Source of the DNA: Phoronis australis
Taxonomy: Eukaryota > Phoronida > Phoronidae
Direction: 5' to 3'
Assembly (NCBI GenBank): GCA_002633005.1
Contig: NMRA01000175.1
Location: 314,742-378,741 of the forward strand
DNA length: 64,000 bases
The translations under genes were made by a program, and so were the position numbers. Of the stretch, positions 31,871 to 43,453 are shown one piece after another. The notes below the pieces were generated by a model. That model was not told where the DNA came from, did no database searches, and saw only the letters and a program-made list of their open reading frames with translations. Numbering within the stretch: position 1 is the first letter of the stretch; each line of letters opens with the position of its first letter.

Positions 31871-33360
31871 TAGGCTTTTCACCACGGGTCCTTTTATGAT
31901 CTCAAATCTATGATGAACTGTCTTTTTCCAAGCCCAAAACCACTGGAGCAACTGAGTTAGGAAAAGTTGAGATCAGTTACGTATTGTTAACTTGTCTGTA
32001 TTAAAAGTCAGTCTTTCTATAAAATGCGGGTTTCAGCCAATTACACCTAGCTGATCGGAAGTACCCAGACACACCTCTGGCTGAATTGACCCAAATCTTT
32101 TCCTATGCCAAAAATTGCCTATGACTTTGGATCTTTCTTTTATCAGATTAAAATGACTGGTATGTCCAAAACTGTAAATTGTAAATCTGATGACAGACAA
32201 TGTTTTTATATTGTTTCATCAGAAATCCAGTCCAACTCAAGGTACCTTGTACTTTGTCAATAGATATACTATGTACATGAACATGGTCGCTGCAATTTTG
32301 ACAAAAGGCTATCATTTTTCAACACCAGAAGCGAACGACACACTGCAACAAATGGACGGAGGTGCTCACCCAGGTATCACTTTGACCACTGTTAAGTGTT
32401 CGAATTTAGCTTACTAAGAAATTGAAACTGAAGACAATAAAAATTACATTAAGTGTACATTAAATGACAAATAGTCGTAACCGCATTTTTGTTATTTCAC
32501 ACAAGCAAATGAAAACTAAATTTTTAAAATAAATCAACATAAAATGAAAACAGCAATAGTGCTGGTAATCTTAAGAACAATTTTTAGACCTGGAATTCCT
32601 GTTTTCAACCTGAAATTTCAAATTTTGACTTGGAATTTTTCGGGGGTAGAAAAATTGTTGACCTAGGAATTTTTCCGCAGTTGAAGGCTGGTGGGTAAAA
32701 CAGCTCAATCTATAATGACAAAAAACATGTTCATGGGAGGCTTTAAGAGAAGAATGAGCAGAGCAAGAACTGATTCCATAAGAAACATTTAACTACATTT
32801 CAATTCCACAGACTGATTACACAAACACTGTCACATGCCATTGGCACTGATTTGCAATTTGGCTGCAATACCCTGGAGATTTGTGTGCACAGCTAATATT
32901 CTAATCTAATATTATAATTTTCTTCATAAACTCAACAATACAGTGATTTGTGTAAGGCTGGTTAGAAGAAAAATAACCGATGAGACTGAGTCAGAAGTCA
33001 TGATGCAAACGGGGTTATCAGGGTTATGTAAGTCGAAAGCATGCTAGCTTCAGCAGCATACTAGCCATAGAACAATCTAGATTTTCTGAACGTCAATTGA
33101 ATAATACAGTTCAACTGAGGTCGAAATTCAACTACATAAAATGAAGCCATCATTTCAAGAAACACTTTAAAGTGTCATCGGTGTTAAAGAAGCGCAATAA
33201 TTGCATTTTTCGATAACAATTCAACCCAACTTACCAGGAGACTGGAGTAGCACGTCGTGAAGGAACAACGATAGCGAGGCCGTGTTCCACGACCTCTATT
33301 GATTGGATTTGAAAGACGAAGGAGCTGGCCGACTGGCGGCGGAAAGGTGGGCCCGCTCTA
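31871..33360. other. Non-coding region
   Basis: No gene recognised. An 88-bp segment at 32909-32996 is duplicated directly at 33852-33940. Confidence 0.5.
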
Positions 33361-33780
33361 CGTGAACTTGGAATCCTGCTTCATCTCAAAATTAAGCGGA
33401 AGTGAGTGTTGCGTGAACTTGGAATACGCTAGGCAACTTGACAAGTTCACTCAAATAATCACGTTCATGTTCATAAAAATTTGCACTGCACTAAATCAAG
33501 TTACATTTGAATAAAATAATGTCAATTTTAACCAGAATTTTCAACAACGGGCGATCAGTTTCACCAAACTATAATCGATTTAGCCATTCACATATTCCTC
33601 CGGTTCATCGACACAAGTTACGGTAAAGGAGAAAATGGTTGATCGCGAGGCCAATAATTACAAAAGTTCTTTTCACCAAACAAAAATTTCACCCTTTTGC
33701 CTTAAAGAATATTCAATTCCTAGTTCACGCAACACTAACTTCCACTTAATCTTGAGATTAAGCAGGATTCCAAGTTCACG
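33361..33780. mobile_element. Foldback MITE family 2, copy 1
   Basis: 420 bp with terminal inverted repeats starting CGTGAACTTGGAATCCTGCT and ending in its reverse complement. A second inner inverted pair (GCGTGAACTTGGAATACGC-type) lies about 50 bp inside. The same element is at 42773-43182. No coding capacity. Confidence 0.85.
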
Positions 33781-34229
33781 CACAGCAGGCCTACCCCAGG
33801 AAGCTCACTGGCACTGGAATGGCCTGGACATTTGTGTATAGCCAGTGTGTTAATATTATAATTTTCTTCTTAAACTCAACAATACAGTGATTTGTGTGAA
33901 GCTGGTGAGAATAAAAATAACTGATGAGACTGAGTCAGAATTAAATGGTTCTTCGGCAACATGACGGTCTGGTTCCTAAGCTTACTGAGGAGAAAACTGA
34001 GAAGGGGCTGTGCCAAGGTGCACTTTGGGGAGGGGGGGGCAGAGAAAGAGAATTGTACATAAATAAACAATTAACAAAACAGCGACATGCCATTAGTCAA
34101 TAAAACTTTCATATTCCGTACAGTACCTAACTTGACAGAGAAAGCAAGGCATCTCAAGTGTGCGGTCTTTTGATGGTAACAATACTCAACTACACAGATT
34201 CGCGCATGCATAGTACAGTGAAATTACTG

Positions 34230-34500
34230 GGACTTAGTGCCCGCTTCGGGACCTCAGCTCATCATTATTTCATCATTATTTACTCTATTTTATCTTATTT
34301 ATTCATCTAATTGTACACATTAACTAATTTTATACTAATTTGTTTTATTTATTAACTTAAATATTTTCAATCTAATTGTACATAGCTGTCTGTATTTTGC
34401 TTCATGTTATTATTTCCGACTAAGCCCGCTTGAAAATCATCTGTATTGACTAAAGTGGTCACCCAGTCTTTTAAAGAAGTTTAAATAAATAATCAATAAA
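34230..34500 (+). repeat. Possible 3' tail of a non-LTR retrotransposon
   Basis: AT-rich block with TTTATTTATTAAC and TAATTGTACATA phrases, then GTGGTCACCCAGTC and a terminal TTTAAATAAATAATCAATAAA. Such tails are typical of LINE 3' ends. No reverse transcriptase frame is attached, so this is tentative. Confidence 0.35.
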
Positions 34501-34868
34501 CGATAGCCCTCGCAACCATTTTGAATTCAAATAAAGGACAGACACAAACGCGATCGGACGTTGCTTTGGAGGTACAAAATACTCATTTGAAGAATGCATT
34601 GCCGTTGAAACAAAAAAAATAAAAACGAAAGCGATGACGTCGATTTAGAACTGGAGAGCAACACACCTAAATGTCGAAAGCCGAGATCGGAGTCGGTACA
34701 GTTTCGGTGTCACAGTTAATAAATTCTTCCTTGTAATTTTTTTTGTCCACGCTTGCACCTCTGCATAAAATTTCCGTTCGTTTGAGGATGTGTTAAGAAT
34801 TTTCATTTGAGTAAGTGAGTATTTGCCAGTAGTCAGTGAGTTCTCAACTTGAATTAATCATTTATGAA

Positions 34869-35334
34869 CAAAACCCATTTACCGTTAACTGTAGTGTTTT
34901 CCACTGAAGGAGTATAATTTCAGCGAACTTCTACTTATTCAAGGTCACCGTAGAATCATACGCGCGAGCATCCGAATCATACGCACGAATTACCTACGTT
35001 AATCTAGTATGATTCATGCATACGAACCCGACATGAATCACGCATGCGAACTCAAAAATCATGCGTACAACCACAAAAATCACACACACGAAAAAAAAAT
35101 CATACGCAAGAACCACCAAACAATTAAGTGATCGTGCGTGTGATTCGATGCTCGTGCGTATGATTTTGTGGTTGTATGTATGATTTTTGTGAATCATAGA
35201 TTAACGTAGGTAGTTCGTGCGTATGATTCGGATGCTCGCGCGTATGATTCTACGGTGACCTTGAATAAGTAGAAGTTCGCTGAAATTATACTCCTTCAGT
35301 GGAAAACACTACAGTTAACGGTAAATGGGTTTTG
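34869..35334. mobile_element. Foldback element with 138-bp inverted arms
   Basis: The left arm 34869-35006 and right arm 35197-35334 are reverse complements over 138 bp with a single mismatch (34990 region, T against C). The 190-bp loop and the inner arm parts are built of diverged ATCATACGCACGAAC-type units. Near-identity of the arms implies recent origin or gene conversion. No protein is encoded. Confidence 0.92.
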
Positions 35335-38300
35335 TGATTCGTGGATTCGTATGCATGATTCATAGATTCCATGATAGGTGGTTCGTGCTTAAGATCGGCG
35401 GGCTTTAAACGTTACAAAACGGTAGATGTTGTTTCAACTGAGTGATTATTTTAACAACTGAACAAGCTTACAAAATCTAGAGACACCCACAACAAAAAAC
35501 TGAGTTTAGAGATGTGCTGATGTGCTTTAACTCCAATACTGTGAAAATTTTGCTTGCAAACACCACCAAAATGTTTCATGAAGAATGACTTTGGTCCCAC
35601 TATACAATGACTGGATAAAGGTTTAGCCGTGTAAGTATTAGCCCATCACAGCCTGAGCCTAGAAATGACAAAATATCTCACTGACTGGCAGTTATGACAA
35701 TTTTCATTATTTTTTAAAAAATAGTTATGTGGAGAGTAAGACTAAATTTCATGAAACAGACCTCAGACGTTTTTGTTGATTTAGCCGAACAAGCTACACC
35801 ACTCCTGTCGTACTTTTTTTAACAAACTCTGCCAAACTGTTTGGTCGTGTACGGGCAACCTGTTCACATAAACAAACTTTTTTTGCAAACTTGACGATAG
35901 GCCTACATGAGCTTCGCGTTTATTGCGATCAACTGAAAAGTATACAGCTAGTGTACAAGACAGCAGAAACTTGCTAGCTTGAACCTAGGACCCAATAAAT
36001 AATACTGAGTTCTAGCTTGAACACTGAAAATACTATTTTGGAAACACGCACTATTTCAAACATAACATCATGGGTCTCAGAACGCTTGAATATAGGGCAG
36101 TCGGGTGCATGACTCTTTTGCCAAACGCACATTAATCGCCCGCCTTTTACAACTGGGTCGGTTGATGGACGATTGCGAGAGGATTCACATTTCAAAAATG
36201 AACATAAATGTTCAAGAAAATAAGGTAAAATCACAAATATTAATTTATGAATATAGCTTATCGGGGCCTGCGAATTTATTTATGGTAGGTGTCCTCTGGA
36301 CAATCGTCATGGGCAGTTAAAGTCTTATTTGATTATTTTCCTAAATCTTCCATCTTTCTGTTGTCGATTGCCCTGAACCACATGAGTAAATCTGCTACTC
36401 TGCCTTATGTTTGTGCGTGGGCAGAGTCGACCTACTTACTAATTACTTCTAGTCATTTCTTACACCAAAAGAGAACGCTATATTACCGACCACTCAAGTC
36501 TGTTGGCCGTTGTTGTCAATGCACGAGACGCCCTCGGTCTGGTGTTATAATTTGATTAGGGTTATTGTTGACACAAGCACTGGCGTGACGCATGGTACCA
36601 GACTCCGTCACAGTTAGTCAGTAGTTAATGTGAACGTTTTCTTGTGATCTGGTACCACATGTACAGACATAGACTTACTCAAATGTTAAAATTCTGGTGT
36701 ACCGGAGACAGTTCCCCTCGCCAGCAGGGCCTCTTGTCGGCGTGGGCTGGCAATTCTGGTGCAGCTTCGGACGTTCACTGGTCATTTCCTCAGTTTTAAA
36801 GTACGTCCATTGCTACGAACATGTTTACGTCCTCATGCCAGCGCACTGACCAGTTGCGCGTCCTAGTACTACGTGAAATTTCAGACCATTTCCAGCAACG
36901 GGACAAATTGGAGGCACCTAAAATTACTGGAGCCTCAGATGTTTTATACTTTTTATAACTGATAGGAGCCCCAGAAACCTTGATTCGACACTGAATAACG
37001 ATTTTCATGGTGTCTTATTCACGTCACTAAGTCAGCACTACCTCCTGTTTTAAGAATCAAGGTCTCCGCTTACTGTGCTGCAAAACCGGCCGTTTGGAGC
37101 TTTACGAAAAGTTGTCGAAAAAATGATTTTGGAAACTAGGTCTAATAGGCCAGGTAGCCCAAACAGTTTATGCACCTTTTTAATTGAAATAATTTATTTC
37201 TGCTACCTAATAACCGTTTAATTGGTTTTCACTGTAGAAGCACATTAATTTACATAGCAAGCTCATAGCTTGATTTTAATATCAGTGACTATGGTGATGC
37301 CAATAACTGTTTTCGTAACCGGTAGTTTTGTCTGCGGTATTGTACATGTAGCCAGAACGAATTTTTGACGGAAATGAAGAAGTCACGATTCAATAGAAAC
37401 TTCCACTATACGCTAATTATTGATTTCACCGTGGTAAATTCTGAGGTTAAAGGTGATACACCCTGACGGGACTATTATCTAATGACTATGTTAAGCGTTA
37501 ATTAATTTCTTGGAAGAAATATAGTCATATGTGTTGACAGCCGCCTGTTTAAGTCGAAACAACTACTGTTCACATTGAGTCATGAATTTGACCCTTGAAC
37601 GGTAATAAATAGACTTTTTCGCACATGTACAAAATGAAAATGAATTTCCAAGGCCCGGTTGTTATACCCTAGATATCACATCGCACTATCGCTTGTCACG
37701 GTGGAACAATGCTTTTGACGTCATGAAATAATCAAATTAATGCTCAGTGGATAAATTGACAAGTCCTTGTATGCAACTCAGCTCAGGAATCAGTGCACAT
37801 GTCCACAATTTTCAGGAAATTTTTTGGAGGTGTAGATTAATCATTTTCCAATCTCTGGAAACTTTTTGATTACAAAAAAAGGTTTTTGCGCAAATCGAGT
37901 AGTGCAAAGTACGGGTGTTTGTCAGTGATGTCATGATGGAAGAACTTAACGTATTTTTGTTCATTATCCAGCGTGACTCATGGGCATGGTAATCACTTAA
38001 ATCTTAGCTGTAGAGCTTTAGTATCTTGGTGAAAAAAACAGACCACACGAGTATGTGAGATTTCGCCAAGCTGAAAAAGTGAAGCACGTTTGCTGATTTA
38101 CTCGCGAGTCACGGTTTGCCTTGCGTCTAGGGAACGTGCTTCTGGTTACGGCCCTTCGCAGCGCCATCATGTAGTATCGAATACTTGATTTTGTTGTTGA
38201 ACCAATGCATGTGTAATAGAACTCCTGGTCACACACTACGTTGCCAGGGATTCAGAAGGTGAACATTGCGGCTTGTCGGCAAAACGCAAGGGTAAATTGG

Positions 38301-38402
38301 TATACACTAACTAGCACTATGTTAAACATTTAGATTTGTTAATCGGCATGGCTAATACGTGCCTGATATTCATTATCCTTCTGCGCATTAGCATACAGCT
38401 CG
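35335..38402. other. Non-coding region
   Basis: The first 60 bp hold further degenerate ATTCGTATGCATGATTC units like those in the foldback loop. The remainder is AT-rich without any recognised peptide, RNA or repeat structure. Confidence 0.5.
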
Positions 38403-38466
38403 CTGGTTCCCTGCGTGCCGCTAGGTGGTAGACATGGCTACCACCTAGCGGCACGCAGGGAACCAG
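38403..38466. repeat. Perfect 29-bp inverted repeat with 6-nt loop
   Basis: Left arm 38403-38431 (CTGGTTCCCTGCGTGCCGCT, then AGGTGGTAG) is exactly matched by right arm 38438-38466. The spacer is ACATGG. It is GC-rich compared with its surroundings and would form a very stable hairpin. Confidence 0.98.
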
Positions 38467-38866
38467 CTAGAAATTGTTAGTTGCTTTTGATTGTAAAAAA
38501 TCTGCTTCGTCTACTCACCGCTACAAAATTGGTTTTAACTTGTTCCTTAATCAGATGACAAGTGTTTTCTGGGCTTGCAAAGAACTGATAGTGCGTTGTT
38601 CCCAGTTCAGACCAGCGTAGAGTTCGATACCCGTCTAGGGGATTGTAAAATTTAGCCAAAGTCTGTATTAAAATATATGTCAGACAATACCTCGCGTAAT
38701 TTCGCGAAGTCTTGCGGGTGATTTTCCGCCAACAAGCCGTGAACTGTATGGTCGCTAAGGCAATTCCACAGGCGATTTCATTTTCAATCGAAATAATAAA
38801 TAGGAAGGCGGTCGCATTGCTTTGGAAGAACAATTTAATACGCCTGCTAACTGAAGAAGTTTGATT

Positions 38867-40718
38867 TTTAAAACTAAAACATTGATTAGGCTTGCAGCTT
38901 TAACTTTTGTAAGGCTGTGTACGATATTATTCAAATTTAGTAGATCTTCACATTGCCAGAACAATGGTATAATTGTTTGGGAATGCGTGGCTGTCACGCA
39001 ATTGGATTGCGATACCCTTAGGGTTTGCACGTACAAAGTACTAAGTCTCTGTTTACTGATAATGTTGTTAAAAGCTATCACTTTCAGATTTGTTTTGGAG
39101 CGATTCTTAGACTCTGGAGCATTTTTGATATTTAATTACTTTTCATTTTCGGTGCTGTGAGCCACGGGCTTCAGGTCTTGAGCTGATAAAGAAATCGAGC
39201 AATAGCTAGGAGTCTTGAGACAGATATGTCATTCCATTTTCGGTCGACTGAAATTAGAAATTAAGTTGTTATAGGATAACTCGCAGTGTGGACACGTCTT
39301 TAAGCATTTGAGATACAGCGAGAAAATAATAATATAATGCTAGTTTTTGTACATGTATAATGATCTTGGTTAAATGAATTTGTTATCGCTGCACACCTTG
39401 ATTAGTGAAACCGTCTGTCAGCTTGGGTTGGTTCGTATACCTGTTGAAAATCTCTTGCCACACGTGGGTATGTTTCTGTCTCAAGAAACACGGTGGACTC
39501 AATATAGTGTAGTAGTTCATTAAATGAACGAGTTCACGAAAAACTAGTCGTGTAATGTTTACACGGTTAGATCAGCTTACCGTGCAAATGTGAAAAAACT
39601 ATAAACAGTGAAAGCGAAGTTACCCTGACATTAAACACGGATCTTGGTGAAGAAGGAAGGTGCCGTTTTGTCGCTGTAATGTTATCGTAGCATCCTAGCT
39701 TCCCTATCGCTTTGCAGTTATAACTCATTGGCCGGTTACTTCTCACGAACACAGTCATCATACCATAATTGAAATGTTTTCGAAAATTAAAAAGCACAGT
39801 CCTAGTTGTTTTACTTTAATACCCAACTTGCAATTATAATTTAAATATCTAAACAACGCCCATTTCCTCAAATCAAAATCGGGTGGTCTAGACGAAATTC
39901 AGTTTACAAAAAATGTAGGAGTCCACCAACGGAAAGATGAGTGAAAGTTATACACACACATTTTCGTTTACCTGAATTACCGTCACCGTCACCTTTGATT
40001 TATTCTTGCTATAACCTGGATTGGAAACGTCTCCACGGAATGTTTTCGATCATTCAAATACACGAAAACACCTCTTTTAAGAGATTTTTTTTTATTTCCG
40101 TGTCACTGAGACGTCATTCGTGTGTCGAACATTTTCACATTAAACCTATTAAATTAATATGTTTTGATCAATGAAAGAAACCTGGCGTCAGAATCTCGGG
40201 TTTTCTAATAATAAAAAGCAATGCTCGCTGAATGGATGCCACTTTTCGTAAGTTTGTTGCAGTGAGATGGCAAAGGGTTTTTCTTAGTTATCAGAACTAA
40301 TTATTATTCACCAGGTAAAAATGATTTTTGGCATTCGGGCTGCAACTTTAATCTTTAGAAGCAGTTCCAAATCACTGGTTCAGATGTATTCACATAATTT
40401 GTTTTAAGATTAGAGGAAATTCTTAGGCGGTTCGGTATATAAATGAAGCCTCTTCGTCATGCTGAAAGACATCGGGTGTAGCTCTATGTTTTCTTGGAAG
40501 CAGACGAGATTATTATTCATTAGCTTTTTTTGCACCGAATGAGAAGCATAGTTGCGGAAGACCTATGCAAATATTTGCCGAGATAATTTTGTCAATGTGC
40601 TGAGTTTGTTTTTGTTAACGCGCATGACAGTTTATCAGAAACGAGGCTAACATTTTTATGCGCATACGAAAAAGAATCGAAAACAAAAGATACGCATACA
40701 GTGAATTGAACTGTAAGT
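38867..40718. other. Non-coding region
   Basis: AT-rich, no gene recognised; ends at the assembly gap. Open frames here lack any conserved motif. Confidence 0.5.
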
Positions 40719-41313
40719 NNNNNNNNNNNNNNNNNNNNNNNNNNNNNNNNNNNNNNNNNNNNNNNNNNNNNNNNNNNNNNNNNNNNNNNNNNNNNNNNNN
40801 NNNNNNNNNNNNNNNNNNNNNNNNNNNNNNNNNNNNNNNNNNNNNNNNNNNNNNNNNNNNNNNNNNNNNNNNNNNNNNNNNNNNNNNNNNNNNNNNNNNN
40901 NNNNNNNNNNNNNNNNNNNNNNNNNNNNNNNNNNNNNNNNNNNNNNNNNNNNNNNNNNNNNNNNNNNNNNNNNNNNNNNNNNNNNNNNNNNNNNNNNNNN
41001 NNNNNNNNNNNNNNNNNNNNNNNNNNNNNNNNNNNNNNNNNNNNNNNNNNNNNNNNNNNNNNNNNNNNNNNNNNNNNNNNNNNNNNNNNNNNNNNNNNNN
41101 NNNNNNNNNNNNNNNNNNNNNNNNNNNNNNNNNNNNNNNNNNNNNNNNNNNNNNNNNNNNNNNNNNNNNNNNNNNNNNNNNNNNNNNNNNNNNNNNNNNN
41201 NNNNNNNNNNNNNNNNNNNNNNNNNNNNNNNNNNNNNNNNNNNNNNNNNNNNNNNNNNNNNNNNNNNNNNNNNNNNNNNNNNNNNNNNNNNNNNNNNNNN
41301 NNNNNNNNNNNNN
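40719..41313. other. Assembly gap (595 N) followed by poly-T
   Basis: Run of N. Poly-T from 41314 to 41347 abuts it, suggesting an unresolved repeat or LINE/SINE tail on the minus strand. Open frames spanning it are artefacts. Confidence 0.98.
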
Positions 41314-41349
<36 letters not shown>

Positions 41350-41569
41350 CCTAGCAATCAAATAGAACAGAAAAATAAGGGTCATTTGTTTGGAGGAAAG
41401 GCACAAAGTATACGAATTTCGGACGGTGTGCCGAAAAGCGGGAAATTCTGGTGCTTTAATTGCCAAGTAGGCTATGTAGTAGCAATCACACTGAACATTT
41501 CTGGCTAACTGGTTAAAAATTCATCTGCCCTAAAATCCCAACGAGCTAAAGGGGAGGTTTATGAAATTA

Positions 41570-42470
41570 ACACCCAACAGGAAAGGGTAGTGTTTTGGGA
41601 ACTAAACCATACAAAACGGGGAGCCCGCACATGACGGCGTTCTCCCGTTCAGTGCACAGCCCAGTCAGGCTAGATAGTATCTTATTGGAGATTAAAGCAA
41701 TTATCGAACAAAAGAGAGGTGGCCCTCCAACCCTAAATGCCAGAATGGGGTTATTGTGTAAGATATTGGCTACAGGAGTCATCTTCCCAACTTGTAGCTG
41801 GGCTATAGAATCGAACAAGTTGGGAGCAACGGGAAAACGCCTTGAAGGAAGCTCCCAACCAATCAGCTGTACTCTCTATATGCGGGTGAGTATACTAATT
41901 TCCCATCTGCACTCCGGTGAGTCCTGTCAAACAAAGTCGATCATATCCCAAGGAAAGAACTTGCTACCCCAAGCTTGGGGCACACTGAGAACACGGAAAA
42001 AGGTGATTGTTTATTGAGAACTGGGTGTTCACACACCCTAGTTCCGACCTGGGGAACATTTCAAAATGGAACACGTTCACTAAGAACGTTATCTCGGTTA
42101 GAGTGATTAGTCATCTACTGATCAATGAGGGTGTACCTGAATCCCACAGTGAGGCTGACCTCTCGTGACCTTTCATTCATTGTAAACAAGTGTCTCGGTA
42201 CATACCATAGGCACACAGTAGTTCGTACTAAATAGAGGCTCGGAGTGTCGCGCTATGTGCTTGAGATTAAAGCGGCTGTTACGAGATACGTTTGACCGTT
42301 AGAAACTAATTTACGGAGTATATCTAATGTTAAGTGGATTTTACGATTTATTTGGATTTTGTGGACGTGCTTGCTGATTTTGATTCTTATTTTTCATCGG
42401 GGAAATTCACAGAGTTTGAGGTAGTCGCTCTCACATCAGTCATCAGCTGACGACGAACTTCTGCCAAGTG
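41570..42470 (+). other. GC-richer block of unknown nature beside the gap
   Basis: A 140-codon frame (41595-42017) and mixed composition differ from the AT-rich surroundings. The peptide contains IKAIIEQKRGGPPTLNARMG but matches no family I recognise. It could be part of an unassembled mobile element that extends into the gap. Confidence 0.3.
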
Positions 42471-42772
42471 AGAAGACCCCGCTGGTGCACGGTAACAGGT
42501 GATTTGATTAGAAAGTATGATTTATCTCAAGAAATCTCTGTGAGCATTACTTTTATAAAGAATTTGCAGAACGTAGCGTGGCGGCCAACGCATTTTGATA
42601 TTTCACAAATTTTCAGGACACTCGTTATTTCACATTCGTGGTGGTGGGTTTCAGTAGTCTATCTATGGTTTCATCATCACTAGCCTTGGACTTGGTGCAA
42701 AGCTGTGTTAGCCTTCATCATGGGCGGAGCACTGAAATAAGTGGAGGGGGGGGGGGNGGGAGGGGTGCTGTA

Positions 42773-43182
42773 CGTGAACTTGGAATCCTGCTTAATCTCA
42801 AGATTAAGCAGAAGTGAGTGTTGCGTGAACTTGGAATACGCAAGGCTACTCGTTGAGTTCTCTCAAATTATCACGTTTATGTTCATAAAAATTTGCACTG
42901 TGCTAAATCAAGTTACATTTGAATACAATAATGTCAATTTAAATCAAGCTTTTCAACTACGGGCAATCAGTTTCACCAAGCAATAATCGATTTAGCCATT
43001 CACATATTCCTCCGGTTCAGCGGCACAAGTTATGGTAAAGGAGAAAATGGTTGATCGCGAAGCCAATAATTATAAAAATTCACTGAACAAAAATTTCACC
43101 TTTTTGCCTTAAAGAATATTCAATTCCAAGTTCACGCAACACTTACTTCTGCTATGAGATTAAGCAGGATTCCAAGTTCATG
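42773..43182. mobile_element. Foldback MITE family 2, copy 2
   Basis: 410 bp, same ends and interior as 33361-33780. The right arm starts AATTCCAAGTTCACGCAACA and ends at CATG instead of CACG. A poly-G tract with an N (42747-42760) lies just before it. Confidence 0.85.
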
Positions 43183-43335
43183 CACAGCAGGGGGACTGTA
43201 GCCCTCCAGTCCCCTATGGTGCGCTGCCCATGTTCACACAGCTAACTAACCTACCTCATCGCAAATAACCCTGGAGTTGGAGACTGAGAGCAATTTACGA
43301 ACTAACTTGAAAACAGAATATTGTAATCCATTAGG

Positions 43336-43453
43336 CCTAAAATTCATTTATACCTAAAATTCATTTATACCTAAAATTCATTTATACCTAAAATTCATTT
43401 GTACCTAAAATTGTTTATACCTAAAATTCATTTATACCTAAAATTCATTTATA
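43336..43453. repeat. 17-bp tandem array, 7 copies
   Basis: The unit CCTAAAATTCATTTATA is repeated seven times; copy 4 has one substitution and copy 5 a 1-nt deletion. There are no spacers, so it is not a CRISPR array. Confidence 0.95.

Noticed and set aside
40615-41466. Long open frames on both strands across 40615-41466
   Set aside because: They consist mostly of Ns from the assembly gap; the Lys/Phe runs come from the poly-T.
43336-43453. Possible CRISPR-like array
   Set aside because: Units are directly adjacent without spacers and the genome is animal; it is a minisatellite.
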